The notes below the pieces were generated by a model. The model worked only from the letters and a program-made list of their open reading frames with translations. It searched no databases and was not told the DNA's origin. Below, piece after piece: positions 1 through 8,023 of a stretch of DNA of 64,000 nt. A program made the translations under genes and the position numbers. Position 1 is the stretch's first letter. Every line of letters begins with the position of its first letter. Source of the stretch: Pseudomonas sp. ATCC PTA-122608 (GTDB lineage: Bacteria > Pseudomonadota > Gammaproteobacteria > Pseudomonadales > Pseudomonadaceae); the NCBI RefSeq assembly GCF_001952855.1, contig NZ_LPNO01000052.1, positions 295,369-359,368 of the forward strand, written 5' to 3'.

Positions 1-32
1 TCAGTCAATACATCTGGCGACTGACCCACCGC

Positions 33-56
33 TTTCGCGAGCAAGCCCGCTCCCAC
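33..56. repeat. REP half-element
   Basis: This is one arm of the Pseudomonas REP sequence (TTCGCGAGCAAGCCCGCTCC core). The same sequence and its complement form the pair at 17401-17487. It lies just downstream of the TonB receptor gene, a usual intergenic position for REPs. Confidence 0.8.
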
Positions 57-74
57 ATTGGGTTTGCGTACGCC

Positions 75-2336
75 TTAGAAATTGGCTTCCAGGGAAACCA
101 TCGCCGTACGCTCTTCACCCACGTTGTAATACGCCGAGCTGGCCGCCAGGCCATTCACCGGCGCCGAGTTGAACGACACGGTGCGCGCCGAGCTCAAGTA
201 TTCCTTATCAAACACGTTGAGCATCGAGAAGCGCAGCGCGGCCGACTTGAAGACCTTCTTGTCCACCGGCAAGTAGATACCGGCGTTGAGGTCAAACACG
301 GTGCGCCCGGAGATTTTCTCGTTGTTGGTCAAATCGCCGTAGAACGCCCCGACATACTTGCCGGCAATGTTGCCGTAGTAGCGTTTGTCGTCATACCCGA
401 ACACCAGGTTGAGCATGTTTTCCGGCACGTTGGCCAACTGGTTGCCCTTGGTCGGCAACAGCACGTTCTTGCTGACAAAATCGTCCTGCTGCTCCGACTT
501 GGTATAGGTGTACGACGCGTAGTAGTTGAAGTTGTATGGCAGCAGGCCGCTCCATTCCAGCTCCAGGCCTTTGTTGGTCACGTCACCGACGTTGGCCATC
601 ACGTAGTCACCGTTCAAGTCGGTGGTCGACAGCTGGCGATCCTTGAAGGTGATGTAGAACAGGGTGGCGCTCAAGGCCATTTTTTCTTCGGTGTAGCGCC
701 AGCCCAGTTCCTGGTTCCAGCTCAGCTCGGGGTTGAGGTTGAGGGAGTCACCCTTGTTGTACAGCACGTAGTTCTGCGGGGTGCGCATGTTGCGGGTGAC
801 GTTGTAGAACGCCTGGTTGCTCTCGTCGACCTGGTACTTGGCACTGAAGTTCGGCAGGAACTGATGGTAGCGGGCGTTCCGCTTTTCCGGCTTGTCGTAC
901 AGGCTGCCCAGATTGTCGCCGTCACGCTCGACGTACTGGTACGCCAGCCCGCCGACAAAACTCAGGTCTGGGGTGGCTTGCCAGCTGTCCTGCACCCATA
1001 GTTTCTGGGCCGGGGTCACGGTGTACTGGTGACGGCCCTGGACGGTCTTGCCGTTCTTGTCGACCACCTGGCCGCCGCTGTTGTAATCACCCCAGATGTC
1101 GTCCGGTGCACCTTCGCTGTTGATCCCGATATACGGCTGGGTCTGGCGCTGGCGAGCGCGCTCGTACCAGTAACCGTAATCCAGGCTGTGCTCCTCGTTG
1201 ATGTCCCATTTCATTTTGACCGTGACGCCAGGGCGCCAGGTTTCGGTCCACGACGGCCGGTAGTAGTTGGCCGACTGGAGGTTACCCAGGTCGTAGTTAC
1301 CGGCCTTGTCGGACTTCGGCCCCAGGTTGGTCGCGGTCTGGCCGCTGAAACTGCCGCCGTTGCCCCAGTAGTAGTAAGGCGCAACTGTCAGGGCCAGGTC
1401 ATCACGCAGGCGCCAGCGCTGGGTGAAGGTGGTCATGACACTTTCGAAAGGGTTGCGGTTGAGCTTGTAGGAGGACGACAGCAAGCCGTTTTTGTAGACC
1501 GGGGTTTCCGAGTAATCCAGGCGCCGCCCCTGTTGTTGGAACTGGGCCTTGCTCAGGGTGTTGTAGTTGTAGTTTTCCTGCTTGTTGTACTTCATGGTGA
1601 AGTTGCTGGAGTTGCCGTTGTCGTCTTCGAACAGCGTGCTCCACTCCACCTTGTCACCGCGCACAGTGCCCTTGCCGCGCCACTTGTCGCCTTCGGTGTG
1701 AGAGGCCGAGACCCAGCTCTTGAAGCCGCCCAGGTCGCCGGTGTTGAGCCGTGCGAAGGACTTTGTCAGGTGGTTCGAGCCGATGGATTGTTTGACGAAC
1801 AAGCCTGGCTCTTTGGTCGGCCGGATCGTGACCATGCCGATATTGCCGCCGCTGGAACCAATGTGTGGGCCGTCCGCTTCGGAGGAGCCCTGGGTAACAA
1901 ACACTTCGCCGACGTTTTCCGGATCGCCCAACTGGTTGGCGTACACGCCATAGCTGCCGGAGTCGTTGATCGGCACGCCGTCCATGGAAACCCCGACCTG
2001 GTCGGAGTTCATGCCGCGCATGGTGAAACTGGTGCCGCTCATGCCGCTGGCGTCATCGTTGGATACGTTGATGCCCGGGGTGTACTTGAGCTTGTCGATG
2101 GCGTTGGCCGTCGGGGACATTTCGTCCATGGCTTCCTTGGTCACGGTGGACCGGGCCTTGGCGCTTTCTTCCTGAATCATGTGGCCGGTGCCCAGGGTAC
2201 GTTCGCCGGCGACGTGCACCGAACCGACATCCTGGGAGTCGTCTGCCAGAACCAGCGGCGCAAAGCCGCCCAGGCCCGATGCTAAAAGCAGGGCATAGAG
2301 TTTGTTGTAGGTCACGAGTAGATCCCTTACATGCAT
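75..2336 (-). CDS. TonB-dependent outer-membrane receptor
   Basis: A 753-residue TonB-dependent siderophore/iron-complex receptor. It has an N-terminal signal-like stretch ending near ALVLA-DD, a plug domain (about residues 50-170, with FTMRGMNSDQVGVSMDGVPI) and a 22-strand-type barrel ending in an aromatic C-terminus (SLEANF). No secretin/TonB N-terminal signalling extension precedes the plug, although FecR and sigma-factor genes lie upstream on the same strand; receptors that signal through FecR normally carry that extension. The receptor may therefore be a target of that sigma factor and not its sensor. The substrate cannot be told from sequence. Confidence 0.9.
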   Translation of the reverse strand: MHVRDLLVTYNKLYALLLASGLGGFAPLVLADDSQDVGSVHVAGERTLGTGHMIQEESAKARSTVTKEAMDEMSPTANAIDKLKYTPGINVSNDDASGMSGTSFTMRGMNSDQVGVSMDGVPINDSGSYGVYANQLGDPENVGEVFVTQGSSEADGPHIGSSGGNIGMVTIRPTKEPGLFVKQSIGSNHLTKSFARLNTGDLGGFKSWVSASHTEGDKWRGKGTVRGDKVEWSTLFEDDNGNSSNFTMKYNKQENYNYNTLSKAQFQQQGRRLDYSETPVYKNGLLSSSYKLNRNPFESVMTTFTQRWRLRDDLALTVAPYYYWGNGGSFSGQTATNLGPKSDKAGNYDLGNLQSANYYRPSWTETWRPGVTVKMKWDINEEHSLDYGYWYERARQRQTQPYIGINSEGAPDDIWGDYNSGGQVVDKNGKTVQGRHQYTVTPAQKLWVQDSWQATPDLSFVGGLAYQYVERDGDNLGSLYDKPEKRNARYHQFLPNFSAKYQVDESNQAFYNVTRNMRTPQNYVLYNKGDSLNLNPELSWNQELGWRYTEEKMALSATLFYITFKDRQLSTTDLNGDYVMANVGDVTNKGLELEWSGLLPYNFNYYASYTYTKSEQQDDFVSKNVLLPTKGNQLANVPENMLNLVFGYDDKRYYGNIAGKYVGAFYGDLTNNEKISGRTVFDLNAGIYLPVDKKVFKSAALRFSMLNVFDKEYLSSARTVSFNSAPVNGLAASSAYYNVGEERTAMVSLEANF

Positions 2337-2588
2337 CCATCTGTTGTTATGGGGGAGGTATTGGCGATTTGGGCTGGGTGAACAGCGCCGCCAATCTTCC
2401 TGACCACCTGCTCAGGAATCCGAGGATCATCCGTGCATCACGTAACGGTTTGGTTACAGGTTTTGGCGATTGCGATGAAGGTTAAATGAAAGGCCCACAG
2501 ACGCCGATGTGCCAAGGCATTGGGGTATTCAAGGGAGATGGGTGCAAGTAATGACAGCGCTACGCCATTGCAGCGTAGCCCTCTGTAT

Positions 2589-3578
2589 CTAGCGCAGTAC
2601 GATCATTCGACCGAGCAGAGCGTGTTGTTCGAACCCCAAAACCGCCTGCAGCGCATTGAGCACCGCCTGGGGATCCTTGCTCGGGAAACTGCCACTGACA
2701 CGCCGAGCGGCAAGGTCGTCATTGAGCAGGAGAATACGACCGGGATAGTAGCGGCCGAGGTCTTGCACCACTTCGGCCAGGGGCGTCTTGTAGTAGTTGA
2801 GCCAACCGTCGCGCCAAGCCAGGCGCGACTCGCTGTCGACTGCGTGCAGCTCATCGGCGACACCATCGGCGTAGGCCACTTGTTGGCCGGCCGCCAGAAT
2901 CTGTTGCTGAGCATACTTCGACGGCGTTACCCCAACCCGACCGGACAACACCGTCACCTGCGCACCCGCCGGTTGCAGGCGCACTTCAAACTGCGTGCCG
3001 AGCACCCGCGCTTCGCCGCTGCCGGCCTCGACCACGAAGGATTCGCCCGTGTGGGTCACACTGAAAAAACCGGCGCCACGGCGTAGCTGGATATGGCGCT
3101 CGCCATGCTTGAAATCCACGGAGATCGCGCTGTCGGCGTCCAGGGTAACCAGGCTTTTATCGGCCAGGGTCACGGTCTTCACCTCACCCGGCGCGGTGAC
3201 GTAATCCGCGCCGAAGTCATCGACCCAGCGTGACGGCTGCCAGCCGGCGCCCATCGAGATCATCACCAGCAGGCAGGCGGCCATGGCCAGGGCGCCAGAC
3301 CAGCGCCGCACGCTGGAGCGCTTTGAGGTATTCATCGCGTTCAAGTAACCCTGCAGCGCCAGGGCATCCTCATCCGCCAACGTTCTGGCCGGTACTTCAC
3401 TCAATTCCCACAGCACCTGGGCCTGGGCATAGGCCTCGACATGCGCCGGGTCGGCCCGCAGCCAATGGCTGAACGTGGACTGGTCGCCACTGCTGGGCTG
3501 GTCGTGCAACAAGCTCAGCCAGGCCAATGCGGCCTGTTCCTGGTCGGGCGTCGGGGTGACGCGGGCAGTGGCGTTCAC
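2589..3578 (-). CDS. FecR-family anti-sigma regulator
   Basis: A 329-residue FecR-type protein. It has a cytoplasmic N-terminal DUF4880-like region (AALAWLSLLHDQPSSGD...FSHWLRADPAHVEAY), one membrane segment near residues 92-112 (GALAMAACLLVMISMGAGW) and a periplasmic FecR domain (VTAPGEVKTVTLADKSLVTLDADS). This family receives the signal from an outer-membrane receptor and controls the cognate ECF sigma factor. Its start overlaps the end of the sigma-factor gene by 4 bp, so the two are translationally coupled. The receptor gene follows after about 250 bp. Confidence 0.9.
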   Translation of the reverse strand: MNATARVTPTPDQEQAALAWLSLLHDQPSSGDQSTFSHWLRADPAHVEAYAQAQVLWELSEVPARTLADEDALALQGYLNAMNTSKRSSVRRWSGALAMAACLLVMISMGAGWQPSRWVDDFGADYVTAPGEVKTVTLADKSLVTLDADSAISVDFKHGERHIQLRRGAGFFSVTHTGESFVVEAGSGEARVLGTQFEVRLQPAGAQVTVLSGRVGVTPSKYAQQQILAAGQQVAYADGVADELHAVDSESRLAWRDGWLNYYKTPLAEVVQDLGRYYPGRILLLNDDLAARRVSGSFPSKDPQAVLNALQAVLGFEQHALLGRMIVLR

Positions 3579-4135
3579 GGGGCTTTCCTTGGCGATGGTT
3601 CACGAAGGCTGGCCTTACAGGCTTCGAGCGCGCGCATCATATGTTTTTCCACGGCACTTTGGGACAGGCCCATGGCCTTGGCGATTTCCGCGTACTTGCG
3701 GCCATGGATGCGGTTGAGCAGGAAAATCTGTCGGGTGCGCTCCGGCAAGCTGCGCAGGGCCGCTTCGACATGGCGCAGATCATTGCCCGCCTCCAGCGCA
3801 GCCTGGGGCTCGGAGCCCTGGTTATCCTGTTGTTCCGGCAGCCAGCCTTCACTGCTGCGCACCCGGGCGCCTTCGCTGCGCAGGTGATCGATGGCGATAT
3901 TGCCGGCACAACGCAGCAGGTAGGTGCTGAGCTCCTCGACCTGCACCAGTGGCCGGCGCCAGAAGCGCAGGAACAAATCCTGCACCAGGTCCGCCGCCGT
4001 CGCACGGCAACCCACGCGGCGGCTGACCAGCGCTTCCATCTGCGAGCGCTGGGACAGGAACACTTGCAGGAAATGCGCCCGTCCGCCTGCCGCGTCTGCG
4101 TGCTGCTCTTTGGATTCGGGAGGCGTGATGATCAT
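3575..4135 (-). CDS. ECF RNA polymerase sigma factor, FecI type
   Basis: A sigma-70 family ECF factor of 186 residues counted from the ATG that begins MIITPPES. A longer frame upstream exists, but its extra residues are proline/glycine-rich, unlike the family, and would run into the DUF3325 gene. Region 2 is visible (ADLVQDLFLRFWRRPL...YLLRCAGNIAIDHLRSE), as is region 4 (LPERTRQIFLLNRIHGRKYAEIAKAMGLSQSAVEKHM, shown here only by its position near residues 130-165). It is the last gene but one of the minus-strand iron operon and probably drives the receptor at 75-2336. Confidence 0.88.
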   Translation of the reverse strand: MIITPPESKEQHADAAGGRAHFLQVFLSQRSQMEALVSRRVGCRATAADLVQDLFLRFWRRPLVQVEELSTYLLRCAGNIAIDHLRSEGARVRSSEGWLPEQQDNQGSEPQAALEAGNDLRHVEAALRSLPERTRQIFLLNRIHGRKYAEIAKAMGLSQSAVEKHMMRALEACKASLREPSPRKAP

Positions 4136-4146
4136 CAACGGTGGAC

Positions 4147-4473
4147 TCAAAGGGTCGCGAAGGCCGCAACCGGGCTGGCCAGCAGGCCGACGCCCGCCAG
4201 AATCAAAGCCAGCCTTGGCCGATACGGCAACAGCAACACCAGCAGCAATCCACTGAGCATCAACACCGCGCACCATTCCACCAGGCCCTGGCTCCAACCG
4301 GTCGCGAGCACCGCCGGCCAGATCGAGACGATCAACAGCAGCCAGCCGCCCACGCGCAAACCCAGGCGCCGGCGGGGTGAGGGTTTACTGCGCAGCAGTT
4401 CGCCATGGTGCCTGTCCATGGACAGGCACAACGCGGTAAACCCTGCGTAACACAGCAGCAGCGCCAGGAACAT
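4147..4473 (-). CDS. DUF3325 small membrane protein
   Basis: A 108-residue protein with three hydrophobic segments (MFLALLLCYAGFTALCL; WLLLIVSIWPAVLATG; ALILAGVGLLASPVAAF). The family is recurrently found with PepSY and DUF3649 proteins next to TonB-dependent receptors; its molecular role is unknown. The ATG directly abuts the stop codon of the PepSY gene, consistent with coupled translation. Confidence 0.8.
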   Translation of the reverse strand: MFLALLLCYAGFTALCLSMDRHHGELLRSKPSPRRRLGLRVGGWLLLIVSIWPAVLATGWSQGLVEWCAVLMLSGLLLVLLLPYRPRLALILAGVGLLASPVAAFATL

Positions 4474-6048
4474 TCAGTTCACCTCGCCCTTGAGGGTCAA
4501 CGGCCGGGCGCGTTCGGCCTTGGGTTGAGGGACGCGGCGGTGCTGCATTTTCCACGCAGCCCAGGCCAGGAACACGCCGCTGCCCAGGCACGTCAGGTCG
4601 AAGCCGGCCATGGCCCAATCGCCGTTGGCCAGGGACACGCCCAAATGCTGCGACGTGGTCAGCGCGTTGAGCACCGGCACGCCGATAAACAGCAGCGCGC
4701 CCACGCCCAATTGCTCAACCCAGCCGCGTCGACCCTGGCGGACAATCGCGTGCACAACGCTCAAGCCCCAGGCAATAAAGAAGGCTTGTACTTCCCAGTC
4801 CGAGCGCCCGGCAAAGCTTGCCGGCAACAGGCGGTTGGCCCAGAAGAACGCGGCGATGGCGATCATCAAGCCGGACATGCTGGCGATATTCAGCACTTCC
4901 ACCAACCGCAGTTCAAAGGGCATCACCCCGGTTTTGGTGTGCTTGAGCTGACGCTTGCCCAGCCACATCACCAGCCCGGTGCCGATCATCGCGGTGCCTG
5001 CGAGGCCGCAGATGAAATACAGCCAGCGCAATACCGGACCGGCGAAATGGCCCATGTGCAAACCGTAGAAGCTGCCACCTATCGCCGCCGGCAGCGACTG
5101 CTCACCGCTCACCCGCAGCAGTTCGCCGGTGGTGCCGTTGAATGAGACGGTGCTGCCAAAGTCGTGCACCACTCGATCCGACCCGGCGCGGAAGACATTG
5201 ACCGAGGCGTTCACATCGCTTGGATTATTCACCACCAGTCGCCCGACATGCCCGCCCGCCCACTGCTCGCGCGCCTGCTCGTACATCGGCCCCAGCGGCA
5301 ACAGCTGCCCGGGTTGGCCAAGGGCCGGCGCGTTGTCGGTGGCCGGGAACACATCGTTGAAAAACGCACGGGTGTCGTTGCCGTAAGAGGCGAGGATGCT
5401 CGCCGGCATCACCATGCTCATGAAAATCACCAGGCTGCTGTAGGTGATCATCAAGTGAAAGGGCAACACCAGCACGCCCACGGCGTTGTGCCCGTCGAGC
5501 CAGGAGCGCTGGCCTTTACGCGGGCGGAAGGTGAAGAAGTCCTTGAAGATTTTCTTGTGGGTGATGATCCCGGTGATCAGGGCCACGAACATCACCATCG
5601 CGGCGATGGTCGACAGCCAGCGCCCCCACGGATACGGCATTTGCAGCTGGAAGTGGAAGCGATAGAAGAATTCGCCGCCCCTGCTTTCCCGGGCGTGGAC
5701 CGGCTGGCCGCTGACGGGATCGAGGAGTTTCTCGACGAAATTGCCGCGCTTGCCCGGGTCGACCTTGTCTTGCCACATCACCGACAGGCCGGGTTCACGG
5801 GGGCTCGGCACGTTGATAAACCAGCGCGCTGCGTTGGGTGCCTGTTGCTGCAAATACGCTTGGGCGACGGCCAGGCTACGGGCGTCGTCCACGGGATGCG
5901 CCTGCACTTCAGGCTGCATCCAGTGGGTAATTTCGTCCTTGAAATAGGACAAGGTGCCCGTCAGGAAAATCGCAAACAGCAGCCAGCCAAAGATCAGCCC
6001 AGCCCAGGTGTGCAACCAGGCCATAGCCTGGCGGAAGCCGTCTTTCAT
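4474..6048 (-). CDS. PepSY-associated TM protein (iron-uptake reductase-like)
   Basis: About 524 residues from the ATG at MKDGFRQ; the longer upstream frame is rejected because it overlaps the DUF3649 gene far beyond the 4 bp seen with this start. The protein has an N-terminal TM (LHTWAGLIFGWLLFAIFLTG), periplasmic PepSY regions, a central TM pair with conserved His (HKKIFKDF..., WLDGHNAVGVLVLPFHL) and C-terminal TMs. The family acts in the inner membrane and is proposed to reduce ferric siderophore complexes. The operon order DUF3649-PepSY-DUF3325 supports a role in iron uptake; the substrate is unknown. Confidence 0.88.
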   Translation of the reverse strand: MKDGFRQAMAWLHTWAGLIFGWLLFAIFLTGTLSYFKDEITHWMQPEVQAHPVDDARSLAVAQAYLQQQAPNAARWFINVPSPREPGLSVMWQDKVDPGKRGNFVEKLLDPVSGQPVHARESRGGEFFYRFHFQLQMPYPWGRWLSTIAAMVMFVALITGIITHKKIFKDFFTFRPRKGQRSWLDGHNAVGVLVLPFHLMITYSSLVIFMSMVMPASILASYGNDTRAFFNDVFPATDNAPALGQPGQLLPLGPMYEQAREQWAGGHVGRLVVNNPSDVNASVNVFRAGSDRVVHDFGSTVSFNGTTGELLRVSGEQSLPAAIGGSFYGLHMGHFAGPVLRWLYFICGLAGTAMIGTGLVMWLGKRQLKHTKTGVMPFELRLVEVLNIASMSGLMIAIAAFFWANRLLPASFAGRSDWEVQAFFIAWGLSVVHAIVRQGRRGWVEQLGVGALLFIGVPVLNALTTSQHLGVSLANGDWAMAGFDLTCLGSGVFLAWAAWKMQHRRVPQPKAERARPLTLKGEVN

Positions 6049-6347
6049 GTGCGTGTCATCCAGTACGTCAACCCGGCGAACGTGGCCAGCATCGCGCTGG
6101 GCAGCAACACGCCAAACCAGGCGCGCCAGGCGGTACGGCAGGCGAAACACCAGATCACCGCCAACAGATAGAACACAAACGAACTCAGCATGCCGCTGAT
6201 CACCGCATCAGCGCGGCTGGTGGGCAGCCACAAGGTCATGCACACGCTGGCCAGGGACGCCAGCAAGTAACCGCCGACCACAGCCGCCAGCACGCGCGAA
6301 GTCACGGCAAGACGGTAGGAAACGGGAAGTGAGGTTTTGCGTTTCAT
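6045..6347 (-). CDS. DUF3649 membrane protein
   Basis: About 100 residues from the ATG at MKRKTSLPV, with three TM segments (VLAAVVGGYLLASLASVCM; AVISGMLSSFVFYLLAVIW; AWFGVLLPSAMLATFAGL). It is the first gene of the minus-strand iron operon and overlaps the PepSY gene by 4 bp (ATGA). A Fur-box-like sequence lies about 30-55 bp upstream, so the operon is probably iron-repressed. Confidence 0.82.
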   Translation of the reverse strand: MKRKTSLPVSYRLAVTSRVLAAVVGGYLLASLASVCMTLWLPTSRADAVISGMLSSFVFYLLAVIWCFACRTAWRAWFGVLLPSAMLATFAGLTYWMTRT

Positions 6348-6375
6348 GCACAGGGCGCCAGGTTCGTCAGCACGC

Positions 6376-6402
6376 AATATTAATGATAAAGGTTCTCATA
6401 AG
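6376..6402. promoter_or_regulatory. Fur-box-like sequence
   Basis: The stretch contains AATATTAATGATAA followed by GGTTCTCAT, an imperfect match to the 19-bp Fur inverted repeat (GATAATGATAATCATTATC). It sits just upstream of the DUF3649 operon start, where a Fur operator is expected. This is a by-eye assignment. Confidence 0.5.
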
Positions 6403-6457
6403 CAAAAGAGAACGCATCACTGGTAATTGCCGAACCCGCCTACGCGCCCTACAATGC

Positions 6458-6472
6458 GAACAATTCTTGTTC
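6458..6472. promoter_or_regulatory. GAACAA-N3-TTGTTC palindrome upstream of fecI
   Basis: A perfect 6-bp inverted repeat with a 3-bp spacer, about 35 bp before the fecI start. The position suits an operator (Fur or other), but the sequence is only loosely Fur-like. Confidence 0.45.
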
Positions 6473-6506
6473 TCTAAAGCATGCCCATGCTTGCGGAGTG
6501 TGCGCG

Positions 6507-6995
6507 TTGCAGCCGTCCAACACCGTCGAAGTGCTGTACCACGACCATCACCACTGGCTCACCGGCTGGTTGCGACGCAAGCTCGGCTGCCCGGAAAGCG
6601 CCGCCGACCTGGCCCAGGACACCTTCATTCGCGTGCTGACCGCGCGTGAAACCCCGACGCTGATCGAACCCCGCGCCTTTCTTACCACCATCGCCAAGCG
6701 TGTGCTGTTCAACCATTACCGCCGCCAGGACCTGGAGCGCGCCTACCTCGACGCCCTGGCGCAGATGCCCGAACACGTGGCGCCGTCGGAAGAAGAGCGG
6801 GCGATCATCCTGCAAACCCTGATGGAGCTGGACCAGTTGCTGGATGGCTTGGCGCCCCAGGTTAAACGCGCGTTCCTGCTGGCCCAGCTCGACGGCTTGA
6901 CCTACGCGCAAATCGGCGCGGAACTGGGGATCTCCATCGCCACGGTCAAGCGTCACCTGCATAAAGCGGCGATGCGCTGCTACTTCGCCCTATGA
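6507..6995 (+). CDS. fecI: ECF sigma factor FecI
   Basis: An ECF sigma factor of about 162 residues. Region 2 shows VLYHDHHHWLTGWLRRKLG and AADLAQDTFIRVL; region 4 shows KRAFLLAQLDGLTYAQIGAELGISIATVKRHL (residues about 125-155). The TTG start was chosen because GGAG lies 8 nt upstream; a GTG at 6498 is in frame but overlaps that site. It is followed with a 4-bp overlap by fecR and then by a receptor closely resembling E. coli FecA, so it is assigned as the sigma factor for ferric-citrate uptake genes. Confidence 0.9.
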   Translation: MQPSNTVEVLYHDHHHWLTGWLRRKLGCPESAADLAQDTFIRVLTARETPTLIEPRAFLTTIAKRVLFNHYRRQDLERAYLDALAQMPEHVAPSEEERAIILQTLMELDQLLDGLAPQVKRAFLLAQLDGLTYAQIGAELGISIATVKRHLHKAAMRCYFAL

Positions 6996-7933
6996 GTTTC
7001 TCAACGCAAGTCGCCGAACAAGCGGTGCACTGGCTGATGGAAATGCAGCAGGGCCCGCTCAACCCGCGCAAACAGGCGGCCTGGCAACACTGGCTGGACG
7101 CCCACAGCGAACATCAGCGGGCCTGGGAGCACATCCAGCGAGTGAACCAGCGGCTGCGCGGGATGCCATCACCGTTGGCCCACGCCGCCTTGAATGCACC
7201 GAAATCCAACAGTCGCCGCCAGGCCCTGAAGTTGTTGCTGATACTTGGCGCCGGGTCGGCAGCGGCCTGGGGTTTGCGCCAGCAACATATCCTGCCGCCG
7301 TTGAGCGCCGACTACCGCAGCCCCATCGGCCAGCGGCGCAAGTTCCAGCTGGCCGATGGCAGCCAGTTGCAGCTCAACACCGGCAGTGCAGTGGACGTGC
7401 ATTTTGAGGGTCAACAACGCTTGATCCGCCTGCTCGAAGGCGAAATCCAGCTGACCGCCAAAACCGGCAACGCCCCGCTGCGGATCGTCACCGCCCAGGG
7501 CTTGCTCAGCGCCCAGGCGGCACGGCTCAACGTACGGCAGTTCAATGATCACACGCAGTTGGCGGTGTTTGACGGGCACGTTGACGTGATGCCCAACACC
7601 TATAGCGGTTTGCCGCTGACCGTCGAAAAAGCCCATCAGGTCAATTTCACCCGCAAAGGCTGGGACACTGCACGCCCCACCGATGCCGGCAGCGGTGCCT
7701 GGGCCGACGGCATGCTGGTGGCGGCCCACATGCGCCTGGCAGATTTCCTCGCCGAACTGAGCCGTTATCGTCGCGGCCAGCTCAACTGCGACCCGCAAGT
7801 GGCCAACCTGCTGATTTCCGGCAGCTACCCGCTGGACGACAGCGAGCGGATCCTGGACCTGCTGCAAGTCAGCCTGCCGGTGAAGGTTCGGCGGTTTACC
7901 CGCTACTGGGTGACCGTCGAAGCCCGCGTCTGA
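6992..7933 (+). CDS. fecR: Iron-citrate sensor/anti-sigma protein FecR
   Basis: A 313-residue FecR protein: an N-terminal cytoplasmic DUF4880 region (QAVHWLMEMQQGPLNPRK), a TM near residues 75-95 (ALKLLLILGAGSAAAWGL) and a periplasmic FecR domain (SPIGQRRKFQLADGSQLQLNTGSAVDV). By analogy with E. coli it carries the signal from the FecA N-terminus to FecI. The 4-bp overlap with fecI supports coupled expression. Confidence 0.9.
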   Translation: MSFSTQVAEQAVHWLMEMQQGPLNPRKQAAWQHWLDAHSEHQRAWEHIQRVNQRLRGMPSPLAHAALNAPKSNSRRQALKLLLILGAGSAAAWGLRQQHILPPLSADYRSPIGQRRKFQLADGSQLQLNTGSAVDVHFEGQQRLIRLLEGEIQLTAKTGNAPLRIVTAQGLLSAQAARLNVRQFNDHTQLAVFDGHVDVMPNTYSGLPLTVEKAHQVNFTRKGWDTARPTDAGSGAWADGMLVAAHMRLADFLAELSRYRRGQLNCDPQVANLLISGSYPLDDSERILDLLQVSLPVKVRRFTRYWVTVEARV

Positions 7934-8023
7934 ATTATTTTCAAAAACCGTGAGCCGTTTTCCGCACCTCGCGTGACAGAGAAGGAAAGCCACCTTGATC
8001 CTTCCTTCTCAGGACCGCACTTC

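Noticed and set aside
1029..2285. Long open frame on the plus strand opposite the TonB receptor
   Set aside because: It is antisense to a well-supported receptor gene and its protein is low-complexity Val/Ala/Arg, typical of GC-rich shadow frames. The same holds for 8159-9892 opposite fecA and 15969-17033 opposite sdaC.
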